Assembly: GCA_023457475.1 (NCBI GenBank)
Contig: JAEWLO010000091.1
Location: forward strand, 1 to 11,730
Source: Pseudomonadota bacterium
GTDB taxonomy: Bacteria > Pseudomonadota > Gammaproteobacteria > Xanthomonadales > Xanthomonadaceae
DNA length: 11,730 nt
Direction of reading: 5' to 3'
The position numbers were made by a program, and so were the translations under genes. Of the stretch, positions 1 through 4,909 are shown in pieces; position 1 is the first letter of the stretch; each line of letters opens with the position of its first letter. Under the pieces are notes generated by a model, which did not search any database, was not told the origin of the DNA, and saw only the letters and a program-made list of their open reading frames with translations.

Positions 1-1122
1 CTGGTAGGACGGGTAGTCGATGTAGCCCTTCGCATCGCCACCGTAGAAGGTGGTGCGGTCGGCATCGGCCAGTGGCCAGTTGTTCTGCAGGCGGGCCACC
101 AGATCCGGATTGCTGATGAACGGCGTGCCGAAGGCAGCAAGGTCGATCACCCCGTCGTCGATCAGCTGCTCCGCGCGCGCACGCGTCATGCCACCGGCAA
201 GAATCAACGCCGTTTCCGGCAGGTGCGGCTTGAGCGTCTTCAGCAGCGTGCCGAAATCGCTGTCGCCGGCGACGTCCACCGAACGGGTGCCCACCTTGAA
301 ACCGGACTGGTCCATGAGATGCACATAGGCCAGGCGGCGCTGGCCGATTTCGCGGACCAGGGCGGTGTAGGTCGCGCCGATCTCCGGATACAGCGGCATG
401 TCGAACAGTTGCCCGTACGGCGAAAGGCGGATGGCGGTGCGATGCGCGCCGATCCGCGCCACCACCGCGTCGATCACCTCCAGGGTGAAGCGCAGGCGAC
501 TTTCCAGCGTGGCGGCCGAGTAAGCGTCGTCACGGTCGTTGACCAGCGGGTTGAGGAACTGCTCGTGCAGGTAGCCGTTCGCGCCGTGGATTTCCACGCC
601 GTCGAAGCCGGCATCCACCGCATTGGCGGCCGCCTGGGCGAACGCTTCGACGATGCGCGGAATTTCATCCGTATCCAACTGGCGCGGAGCCGGCGGCTGA
701 AGCAGCGCCGGTTCGCCTTCGGCGTTGTAGCCGAACGCCTGGGCACCGGCGGGAACCTTGGAGCTGGCGCTCACCGGCAGGAGGCCGTCCGCCTGGATGG
801 TCGGGTGCGACACCCGACCCACATGCCACAACTGGGCGAACATGCGCCCGCCGTTGGCACGGACCGAGCTGGTGGTCAGCTGCCAGCCGGCGATCTGCTC
901 CGGCGTGAAGATGCCCGGATTGAACAGATAGCCCTGGCCTTCGCGGGAGATCGGCGTGCCTTCGCTGACGATCAGCCCGGCGCTGGCGCGCTGGGCGTAG
1001 TAGAGCGCGGTGCGTTCGTCGGCGGCGTCGCTGGGAGCGCGGGCGCGGGTGAGGGGGGCCATGACCACACGGTTGCGCAGCGGCAGACCGGCCAGGGTGA
1101 AGGGTTCAAACAGGGGGCTCAT
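1..1122 (-). CDS. Old Yellow Enzyme family alkene reductase (NemA/XenB-like), C-terminus cut by window edge
   Basis: FMN-dependent cytosolic ene-reductase of the NADH:flavin oxidoreductase / Old Yellow Enzyme family. Such enzymes use NAD(P)H to reduce activated C=C bonds, N-ethylmaleimide, nitro-esters and similar electrophiles. The minus-strand frame runs unbroken for 374 codons from ATG 1122 to the window edge. It shows the FMN-site MAPLTR (Thr25), the LWHVGR segment (His100) and the catalytic HGANGYL motif, with His179 and Asn182 for the substrate oxyanion and Tyr184 as proton donor. Near the end is the family-typical FYGGDAKGYIDYP, so only a few residues are missing. AGGA lies seven to ten bases before ATG and supports this start. 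It is divergent from a LysR regulator, which suggests control by that protein. The natural substrate cannot be read from sequence. The family call is firm; NemA versus XenA/XenB naming is not. Confidence 0.95.
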   Translation of the reverse strand, partial: MSPLFEPFTLAGLPLRNRVVMAPLTRARAPSDAADERTALYYAQRASAGLIVSEGTPISREGQGYLFNPGIFTPEQIAGWQLTTSSVRANGGRMFAQLWHVGRVSHPTIQADGLLPVSASSKVPAGAQAFGYNAEGEPALLQPPAPRQLDTDEIPRIVEAFAQAAANAVDAGFDGVEIHGANGYLHEQFLNPLVNDRDDAYSAATLESRLRFTLEVIDAVVARIGAHRTAIRLSPYGQLFDMPLYPEIGATYTALVREIGQRRLAYVHLMDQSGFKVGTRSVDVAGDSDFGTLLKTLKPHLPETALILAGGMTRARAEQLIDDGVIDLAAFGTPFISNPDLVARLQNNWPLADADRTTFYGGDAKGYIDYPSYQ

Positions 1123-1185
1123 CGAGTATTCCTAGAATGCGGGGGCCGGGTTGGGGGTGAACGTCGCAGTCCCGGTGCTGCATTC

Positions 1186-1214
1186 ATCGTATGGGCGCGC
1201 AATTCGCGCCACAA
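1186..1214 (-). promoter_or_regulatory. Putative sigma-70 promoter of the alkene reductase gene
   Basis: On the minus strand, TTGTGG (1209-1214) and TACGAT (1186-1191) are separated by exactly 17 bases. Matches to consensus are 3/6 and 4/6, so the call rests on spacing and position as much as on the boxes. The -35 box sits inside the inverted repeat at 1198-1219, so regulator binding there would directly affect polymerase. Confidence 0.4.
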
Positions 1215-1253
1215 TTGCGATTCTCGACAAATCACTATTGCGGGAATCGCAAT
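1198..1253. promoter_or_regulatory. Cluster of ATTGCG/CGCAAT inverted repeats, likely LysR-type operator
   Basis: Four copies of one hexamer occur in 56 bases. CGCAATT (1198-1204) and AATTGCG (1213-1219) form a 7-bp dyad with an 8-base spacer. ATTGCG (1237-1242) and CGCAAT (1248-1253) form a second dyad with a 5-base spacer. In addition ATTGCGATTC (1214-1223) and GAATCGCAAT (1244-1253) are a perfect 10-bp inverted repeat. A further GGCGCG/CGCGCC dyad lies at 1194-1210. LysR-type proteins classically bind a recognition and an activation site as dyads in the divergent gap. The last half-site overlaps the lysR ATG, which would fit autorepression. Binding is inferred. Confidence 0.6.
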
Positions 1254-2217
1254 GCAGCTCAAAGCCCTGCGTTACTTCCTGGCGGTCGCCGCAACCGGCA
1301 GCTTCCTGAAAGCGGCGCGCCAGTTCCAGGTGCCCGCATCGTCCGTATCGCGTTTCATTGCCACGCTGGAGGCGGATCTGGGCCGCCAGCTGTTCTACCG
1401 CAGCACGCGCGCGGTGCGACTGACCGAAGCGGGGGAGCACTTCTACGCCCAGGTGCGCGGAGCCGTCGAACAGCTGGACCAGGCCGCGGAGGAGCTGAGT
1501 GGCAGTGACGCTGCGATCCGCGGGCTGGTGCGGATCAATGCGCCCGAGGCGCTGGGCCGCCTGCACATCGCGCGCATCGTGAATGATCTGCAGGACGCCT
1601 ACCCGGAGCTGGTGGTCGAGCTTGCCCTGACCGACACCTTTATCGACCCCGTGCAGGACGGCGTGGACATCACCCTCAGGGTGGGGCCGGTGGTCGATTC
1701 GGGACTGATCGGACGATTGATTGGCTCGAACCGCCAACTGCTGGTGGCCAGTCCGGCATACCTGGCGCGTCGCGGCGCACCGCAGCACCCCGAAGCGTTG
1801 ATCGAGCACGCCTGTCTGATCTACAAGGGCGAGCTTGGCGTGCAGAAATGGTTCTACCGGCAGCGCGATGACGAACCGTTCAAAGCACTCAGGGTGGGCG
1901 GGCCGCTGTGCAGCAACAATGCCGAAGCGCTGCTGGCGGCGGCATTGGCGGGCAGGGGAATCGTGTTGTTTCCCACCTGGATGTTCAACGCGGACATCTT
2001 TGCGCGACGCGAGCTCGTGACCGTCCTGGGCGACTGGACGTTCTCCGCGCAGGCCGAGCAGGCTTACATACAGTTGCTGTCACCAGAGAACCGCCTGCGT
2101 TCGGCGAAGGTGCGGGCGGTGTCCGCGTTCCTGCTGGAGGCCATGGGATCGCCGCCCTACTGGGAGGTGGGTATCGAAGCGCATGGCACCTGCATCGCTG
2201 ATGCCAGTCGCGCCTGA
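1252..2217 (+). CDS. LysR-family transcriptional regulator
   Basis: A 321-residue DNA-binding regulator. The N-terminal winged helix-turn-helix (about residues 1-60) has the family pattern: LKALRYFLAVAATGSF, then AARQFQVPASSVSRFIATLE, then LFYRSTRAVRLTEAGE. The periplasmic-binding-protein-like effector domain follows from about residue 90 to 300, with the usual RINAPEALGRLHIARI opening and a GRGIVLFPTWM segment near the C-terminal lobe. The effector is unknown. The subgroup resembles those that control adjacent oxidoreductases, and here the divergent neighbour is an ene-reductase. ATG 1252 was chosen because the LysR homology begins exactly there; the open frame continues upstream but the extra residues are antisense to the reductase gene. 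There is no strong Shine-Dalgarno (only GGGAA), and an operator half-site overlaps the start codon. Confidence 0.93.
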   Translation: MQLKALRYFLAVAATGSFLKAARQFQVPASSVSRFIATLEADLGRQLFYRSTRAVRLTEAGEHFYAQVRGAVEQLDQAAEELSGSDAAIRGLVRINAPEALGRLHIARIVNDLQDAYPELVVELALTDTFIDPVQDGVDITLRVGPVVDSGLIGRLIGSNRQLLVASPAYLARRGAPQHPEALIEHACLIYKGELGVQKWFYRQRDDEPFKALRVGGPLCSNNAEALLAAALAGRGIVLFPTWMFNADIFARRELVTVLGDWTFSAQAEQAYIQLLSPENRLRSAKVRAVSAFLLEAMGSPPYWEVGIEAHGTCIADASRA

Positions 2218-2291
2218 TGGGCATCAACAGATCCGGGAGATGAGACCTTCAGTGGTCCGCCATGGGCCAGCTGCCCGCACACCCGAAATGA

Positions 2292-2321
2292 AAAAGGCCA
2301 GATCGCAGGATCTGGCCTTTT
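2292..2321. terminator. Bidirectional intrinsic terminator between lysR and tRNA-Leu
   Basis: AAAAGGCCAGATC (2292-2304) and GATCTGGCCTTTT (2309-2321) form a perfect 13-bp inverted repeat with a GCAG loop. The ends give a T-run on either strand. It lies between the end of the plus-strand LysR gene and the 3' end of the minus-strand tRNA-Leu, so it can stop both transcripts. Confidence 0.9.
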
Positions 2322-2330
2322 CGTTTCCAT

Positions 2331-2417
2331 TGGTGCCGAAGGTGGGACTCGAACCCACACGCTTTTAAGGGCGGCGGATTTTGAGTCCGCTGCGTCTACC
2401 GATTCCGCCACTTCGGC
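2331..2417 (-). tRNA. tRNA-Leu (anticodon CAA)
   Basis: An 87-base class II tRNA with encoded CCA. The acceptor stem is GCCGAAG paired with CTTCGGC, followed by discriminator A and CCA. The anticodon stem-loop is GCGGA-CTCAAAA-TCCGC, giving anticodon CAA, which reads UUG. The long variable arm is typical of leucine tRNAs, and the T-arm carries GGTTCGAGTCC. It is a single gene with its own terminator immediately downstream at 2292-2321. Confidence 0.96.
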
Positions 2418-2430
2418 TGGCTGGCCGCGT

Positions 2431-2438
2431 AGTGTATA
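2431..2438 (-). promoter_or_regulatory. Possible -10 element for tRNA-Leu
   Basis: Read on the minus strand, 2438 to 2431 is TATACACT, which contains TATACA and TACACT at a distance that would place transcription start several bases before the tRNA 5' end at 2417. No good -35 box is visible at 16-18 bases upstream, so support is weak. Confidence 0.3.
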
Positions 2439-2507
2439 CAAATTGTGCAGGCTTGGGCAGGCCTGAACCCTTCAGACTGGTGCAGGGCCTTCATCTGGAG
2501 GCGACGC

Positions 2508-2513
2508 TATACT
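2508..2513 (+). promoter_or_regulatory. Possible -10 element for the receiver-domain gene
   Basis: TATACT at 2508-2513 matches the sigma-70 -10 consensus at 5 of 6 bases. No convincing -35 partner is present at 16-18 bases. If used, transcription would start near 2520, after the ATG at 2515, which supports translation from ATG 2545 instead. Confidence 0.3.
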
Positions 2514-2544
2514 CATGGCGCTGAACCATACAGGGACCCAGGCC

Positions 2545-2925
2545 ATGAGCGCGCTGCAGGATCTGCGGGTGTTGGTAGTCGAAAACGACGAAATGAGCGC
2601 GACCCTGCTGGAGATGCAGCTGGAGCAGTCGGGTGCTGTGGTGGTGGGACAGGCGGGCAGCGTGGCTGACGCATTGCGCCTGCTGGTCGAGACCGAGCCG
2701 CAGGTGGTGCTGCTGGACTACCGGTTGGCCGGTAACGAGACCAGTGAGCCGGTGGCGGACGCCTTGGCGGAGCGGGGCATTCCCTTCGTGCTGGCCAGCG
2801 GGATGGTGCCCGAGCAGTTGCCGGCGTCGTTCCGGTCCGGGGTGCTGTTGACCAAGCCGTATCTGACCGTTGAATTGAACAAGGCGTTGATTCGGGCGTT
2901 GGAAGGGCATTCGGCCAGGGCGTAA
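2545..2925 (+). CDS. Stand-alone CheY-like response-regulator receiver protein
   Basis: A 126-residue protein made of one receiver domain with no output domain. The fold markers are present in order: acidic cluster Glu13/Asp15 in LVVEND, phospho-acceptor Asp58 in VVLLDYRL, the Ser85 switch residue in FVLASG (normally Thr or Ser), and Lys104 in LLTKPY. It should be phosphorylated by a histidine kinase or phosphotransfer protein and act by protein contact. No kinase lies in the window, so the partner is unknown. ATG 2545 is chosen because the receiver fold starts directly after it and GGGA precedes it; ATG 2515 in frame would add ten residues without domain homology. The gene converges on the SRAP gene with only 25 bases between stop codons and no terminator between them. 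Confidence 0.85.
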   Translation: MSALQDLRVLVVENDEMSATLLEMQLEQSGAVVVGQAGSVADALRLLVETEPQVVLLDYRLAGNETSEPVADALAERGIPFVLASGMVPEQLPASFRSGVLLTKPYLTVELNKALIRALEGHSARA

Positions 2926-2950
2926 TCGCCCGTTCCGACACCTGCCGTTA

Positions 2951-3907
2951 TCACGCCGCTTCAGCGTATTCCAGGGTCACCTCGGGCCGGTCATCCAGAA
3001 TCCGGTACAACGCGGCCAGGTCAGTCGGATCCGGATTCAACCACGCATCCAGGTGCTCCGGCCGGATCGGCACGATGCAGCGGTCATGACCGGCCGCAGC
3101 CACTTCGACCGGTGGTTCGTCGGTGATGGCCGCGAACGACAGCAACCGTCCTTCCGGTCCCTCCCATTCCGACCACAGGCAGGCGATCAACAGGTCGCTC
3201 ACCGGCTGCGGGGTGAATTCCAGCACCACATTCTGCGCCGGCTCGCCCGGTGCCAGGGCGCGGTGTTCCATCGCGTGGCGCGGCACGTGTTCATAGAACG
3301 ACTGCACCACCACCACGCCGTGGGTATGCCCGAATGCGTTCTTCCAGTACGCCTCCAGGCTGTCGCGGCGTGCGTTGTAGGTGCCGGGATAGAGCGTGTC
3401 GTTGCGTGCCGGCTTGTCGGCCAGGCGGCACTGGTAGCGCATGGGCTTGATCACCCGTTGGCCATGCTCGGAGACGATGACCGGCGCATACACGCCGGGA
3501 AAGATGCGACTGTCGCGGGGCAGCAGGCCCGTGCGGTGCAGGTCGGCCAGCCGTGACTGTGCGCGTTCGATCCGGTTGCCGGCAATGCGCGCCTCGCTGC
3601 GCGCCTTCTGGGTCGGGCGGTGGGCGAGGGTTGCTTCGGCGGCCTTGAGGCGAGTGCCCTGAACACGCAGTTCTTCGTCCAGGGTCTGCATTTCCTCGGC
3701 ATGCCATTGCTGGATCTTCGCGACGATATCCTGCCCGGCCGCGGTGCGTGCGCCGGCAAATCCATCGTCCATGGCTTTCGGTGTCTTCGGTCGCTGCTTG
3801 CCGGCGTCGTGCGCATACAGCTGCGCGAATTCATCCAGCGACATCATCGCCCCGTACTCGCGGACCAGCTTGGTGTAATCGGCGCGGATCTGGGCGGAAT
3901 AGCACAT
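2951..3907 (-). CDS. SRAP (DUF159/YedK/HMCES-like) family protein, long form with helical insert
   Basis: SOS response-associated peptidase family protein. Family members crosslink through an N-terminal cysteine to abasic sites in single-stranded DNA and so shield them. The 318-residue frame keeps the active-site set: Cys2 exposed after Met removal (MCYSA), Asn178 in TYNARRDSL, Glu206 in SFYEH and His274 in AGHDRCIVPI. E. coli YedK is about 222 residues, with Asn at about 75. The extra length here lies between Cys2 and the PGVYAPVIV strand, mostly about residues 40-125, and is Glu/Arg/Ala-rich, probably a helical hairpin or coiled coil. The residue after the catalytic Glu is His rather than the common Trp. 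ATG 3907 is fixed by the Cys2 requirement; the longer open frame only translates tRNA-Glu. No Shine-Dalgarno is visible, and the T-tract of the tRNA terminator lies just upstream. Confidence 0.88.
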   Translation of the reverse strand: MCYSAQIRADYTKLVREYGAMMSLDEFAQLYAHDAGKQRPKTPKAMDDGFAGARTAAGQDIVAKIQQWHAEEMQTLDEELRVQGTRLKAAEATLAHRPTQKARSEARIAGNRIERAQSRLADLHRTGLLPRDSRIFPGVYAPVIVSEHGQRVIKPMRYQCRLADKPARNDTLYPGTYNARRDSLEAYWKNAFGHTHGVVVVQSFYEHVPRHAMEHRALAPGEPAQNVVLEFTPQPVSDLLIACLWSEWEGPEGRLLSFAAITDEPPVEVAAAGHDRCIVPIRPEHLDAWLNPDPTDLAALYRILDDRPEVTLEYAEAA

Positions 3908-3922
3908 GCGGATACGGTAAAC

Positions 3923-3947
3923 AAAAAACCCCGGCAATGCCGGGGTT
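3923..3947 (-). terminator. Intrinsic terminator of the two-tRNA Ala-Glu operon
   Basis: AACCCCGGC (3927-3935) and GCCGGGGTT (3939-3947) form a 9-bp stem around AAT. On the minus strand the hairpin is followed by a T-run (A-run 3923-3928 on the plus strand). It lies just after the 3' end of tRNA-Glu and only 15 bases before the SRAP start codon. Confidence 0.88.
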
Positions 3948-3958
3948 CGTTGCGTTAT

Positions 3959-4034
3959 TGGCGTCCCCACGGGGATTCGAACCCCGGTCGCCACCGTGAA
4001 AGGGTGATGTCCTAGGCCTCTAGACGATGGGGAC
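3959..4034 (-). tRNA. tRNA-Glu (anticodon TTC), copy 1
   Basis: A 76-base tRNA with encoded CCA. The acceptor stem GTCCCCA pairs with TGGGGAC, with discriminator G. The anticodon loop CTTTCAC gives TTC (reads GAA/GAG). The T-arm contains GGTTCGAATCC. It is the last tRNA of the array, followed by the terminator at 3923-3947, and identical in sequence to the other two tRNA-Glu genes here. Confidence 0.97.
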
Positions 4035-4055
4035 GCACGAAACTTTGAATTTTTG

Positions 4056-4084
4056 CTTCTTCAGACGGCCTATGCCTGAAGAAG
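4056..4084 (-). other. Inter-tRNA hairpin between Ala and Glu (copy 1)
   Basis: CTTCTTCAG (4056-4064) and CTGAAGAAG (4076-4084) form a perfect 9-bp stem directly after the tRNA-Ala 3' CCA in the transcript. The loop contains AGGCCGT, which is kept in all three Ala-Glu spacers. It is probably a processing signal in the tRNA precursor; this role is inferred. Confidence 0.6.
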
Positions 4085-4160
4085 TGGTGGAGCCAAGCGG
4101 GATCGAACCGCTGACCTCCTGCATGCCATGCAGGCGCTCTCCCAGCTGAGCTATGGCCCC
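4085..4160 (-). tRNA. tRNA-Ala (anticodon GGC), copy 1
   Basis: A 76-base tRNA with encoded CCA. The 5' end is GGGGCCA, the anticodon loop ATGGCAT gives GGC (reads GCC/GCU), and the T-arm contains GGTTCGATCC. It is the first gene of the two-tRNA operon driven by the promoter at 4183-4210 and identical to the other two tRNA-Ala genes in the window. Confidence 0.97.
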
Positions 4161-4182
4161 ACGATGTTGCTGTGAGCCGCCT

Positions 4183-4210
4183 ATCATAACGTGGTTTCAC
4201 GGGAATGCAA
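4183..4210 (-). promoter_or_regulatory. Sigma-70 promoter for the downstream Ala-Glu tRNA operon
   Basis: On the minus strand, TTGCAT (4205-4210) is followed after 16 bases by TATGAT (4183-4188), a 5/6 match to the -10 consensus. A GC-rich discriminator (GGCGGC) follows, as expected for stringently controlled stable-RNA promoters. Transcription would begin about 15 bases before tRNA-Ala. It lies between the upstream terminator at 4245-4269 and the tRNA, so this pair can be an independent operon. Confidence 0.7.
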
Positions 4211-4244
4211 GCACTCCGATCAACCGGCCACCCGGGCCAGGTAC

Positions 4245-4269
4245 AAAAAACCCCGGCAATGCCGGGGTT
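4245..4269 (-). terminator. Intrinsic terminator of the four-tRNA operon
   Basis: Identical in stem, loop and T-run to the terminator at 3923-3947: AACCCCGGC (4249-4257), AAT, GCCGGGGTT (4261-4269), with the A-run 4245-4250 giving Ts on the minus strand. It follows tRNA-Glu copy 2 and separates it from the next promoter. Confidence 0.88.
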
Positions 4270-4280
4270 CGTTGTGTTAT

Positions 4281-4356
4281 TGGCGTCCCCACGGGGATTC
4301 GAACCCCGGTCGCCACCGTGAAAGGGTGATGTCCTAGGCCTCTAGACGATGGGGAC
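4281..4356 (-). tRNA. tRNA-Glu (anticodon TTC), copy 2
   Basis: Identical in all 76 bases to the tRNA-Glu at 3959-4034, with anticodon TTC and encoded CCA. It is the last gene of the four-tRNA operon Ala-Glu-Ala-Glu and is followed by the terminator at 4245-4269. Confidence 0.97.
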
Positions 4357-4376
4357 GCACGAAACTTTGAATTTTG

Positions 4377-4405
4377 CCTCTGCAGACGGCCTGTGTCTGA
4401 AGAAG
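4377..4405 (-). other. Inter-tRNA hairpin between Ala and Glu (copy 2)
   Basis: CCTCTGCAG (4377-4385) and CTGAAGAAG (4397-4405) pair at 8 of 9 positions in the transcript, counting one G-U pair and leaving one C-U mismatch. The AGGCCGT loop motif is kept (complement at 4386-4392). It occupies the same place after tRNA-Ala as the hairpin at 4056-4084. Confidence 0.5.
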
Positions 4406-4481
4406 TGGTGGAGCCAAGCGGGATCGAACCGCTGACCTCCTGCATGCCATGCAGGCGCTCTCCCAGCTGAGCTATGGCCCC
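4406..4481 (-). tRNA. tRNA-Ala (anticodon GGC), copy 2
   Basis: Identical to the tRNA-Ala at 4085-4160, 76 bases, anticodon GGC, encoded CCA. It is the third gene of the four-tRNA operon and lies only 16 bases after the 3' end of tRNA-Glu copy 3. Confidence 0.97.
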
Positions 4482-4497
4482 ACGTGTTGCTGATGAG

Positions 4498-4573
4498 TGG
4501 CGTCCCCACGGGGATTCGAACCCCGGTCGCCACCGTGAAAGGGTGATGTCCTAGGCCTCTAGACGATGGGGAC
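4498..4573 (-). tRNA. tRNA-Glu (anticodon TTC), copy 3
   Basis: Identical to the other two tRNA-Glu genes, 76 bases, anticodon TTC, encoded CCA. It is the second gene of the four-tRNA operon. No terminator follows it, unlike the other two copies; tRNA-Ala copy 2 begins 16 bases later. Confidence 0.97.
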
Positions 4574-4606
4574 GCATGTAACTCATCAAGTTTTTTCCGG
4601 CTACCC

Positions 4607-4624
4607 CGAACGGCCTAAGGTTCG
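4607..4624 (-). other. Inter-tRNA hairpin between Ala and Glu (copy 3)
   Basis: CGAAC (4607-4611) and GTTCG (4620-4624) form a 5-bp stem with a different sequence from the hairpins in the other two spacers. The AGGCCGT heptamer (complement at 4610-4616) is kept, and here it partly overlaps the stem. The surrounding spacer is otherwise diverged. Confidence 0.45.
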
Positions 4625-4627
4625 AAG

Positions 4628-4703
4628 TGGTGGAGCCAAGCGGGATCGAACCGCTGACCTCCTGCATGCCATGCAGGCGCTCTCCCAGCTGAGCTATGGC
4701 CCC
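4628..4703 (-). tRNA. tRNA-Ala (anticodon GGC), copy 3
   Basis: Identical to the other two tRNA-Ala genes, 76 bases, anticodon GGC, encoded CCA. It is the first gene of the four-tRNA operon, just after the promoter at 4721-4749. Confidence 0.97.
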
Positions 4704-4720
4704 ACGATGCCGGAGGCGAA

Positions 4721-4749
4721 ATTCTACGCGTGAATGCGACATTTGCCAA
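4721..4749 (-). promoter_or_regulatory. Strong sigma-70 promoter of the four-tRNA operon
   Basis: On the minus strand, TTGGCA (4744-4749) and TAGAAT (4721-4726) are separated by 17 bases, each matching consensus at 5 of 6 positions. A six-base A-tract (T-run 4753-4758 on the plus strand) lies just upstream and resembles an UP element. Transcription should start about 10 bases before tRNA-Ala copy 3. Confidence 0.85.
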
Positions 4750-4791
4750 TGCTTTTTTCACATTCGGCGCGCTTGCTTCGCCGCCTCCGTC

Positions 4792-4814
4792 ACGCCGGCA
4801 AACAACCCCGGCGT
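4792..4814. other. Inverted repeat downstream of the copper ATPase gene
   Basis: ACGCCGG (4792-4798) and CCGGCGT (4808-4814) form a perfect 7-bp stem with a 9-base loop, about 95 bases after the ATPase stop codon. There is no T-run on either side, so it is at best a weak or Rho-assisted terminator. The rest of 4750-4909 holds no gene that I can support. Confidence 0.35.
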
Positions 4815-4909
4815 CAGGAGGAGCGGAACTATAGCGACGACGATTTCGAATGGCAAGAAAAAATTGCGCTCACCGCTTCATCTTCCACATGAGGTTTCGT
4901 CACGCGCGT

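Larger units (their letters stand above)
3921..4160 (-). repeat. Tandem repeat copy 1: terminator + tRNA-Glu + spacer + tRNA-Ala
   Basis: This 240-bp block is almost identical to 4243-4481. The two tRNAs and the terminator stem match exactly. Differences are one base after the terminator, several in the tRNA spacer, and a one-base indel there. Similarity continues for about 16 bases beyond the tRNA-Ala 5' end. It is most simply a tandem duplication kept similar by gene conversion. Confidence 0.85.
4243..4481 (-). repeat. Tandem repeat copy 2: terminator + tRNA-Glu + spacer + tRNA-Ala
   Basis: Second copy of the block at 3921-4160, 239 bp, with the same order and the same tRNA positions relative to the terminator (38 bases from block start to the tRNA-Glu end in both). 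In this copy the block lies inside a four-tRNA operon. Confidence 0.85.

Noticed and set aside
223..1251. Upstream in-frame extension of the LysR frame to position 223
   Set aside because: It is antisense to the ene-reductase gene, has no family resemblance, and the LysR domain begins exactly at ATG 1252.
3908..3994. N-terminal extension of the SRAP frame
   Set aside because: It translates part of tRNA-Glu and the terminator; the family needs Cys at position 2, which sets the start at 3907.
3921..4703. Regular repeats as a possible CRISPR array
   Set aside because: The repeat units are complete tRNA genes with CCA ends and terminators, not short repeats with unique spacers, and no cas gene is present.
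3959..4703. tRNA array as a possible integration site of a mobile element
   Set aside because: No integrase, no partial tRNA copy outside the array, and neighbouring genes have the same base composition as the rest of the window.
4012..4742. Short minus-strand frames across the tRNA array
   Set aside because: They are translations of tRNA-Ala and tRNA-Glu sequence, a common artefact in annotated genomes.
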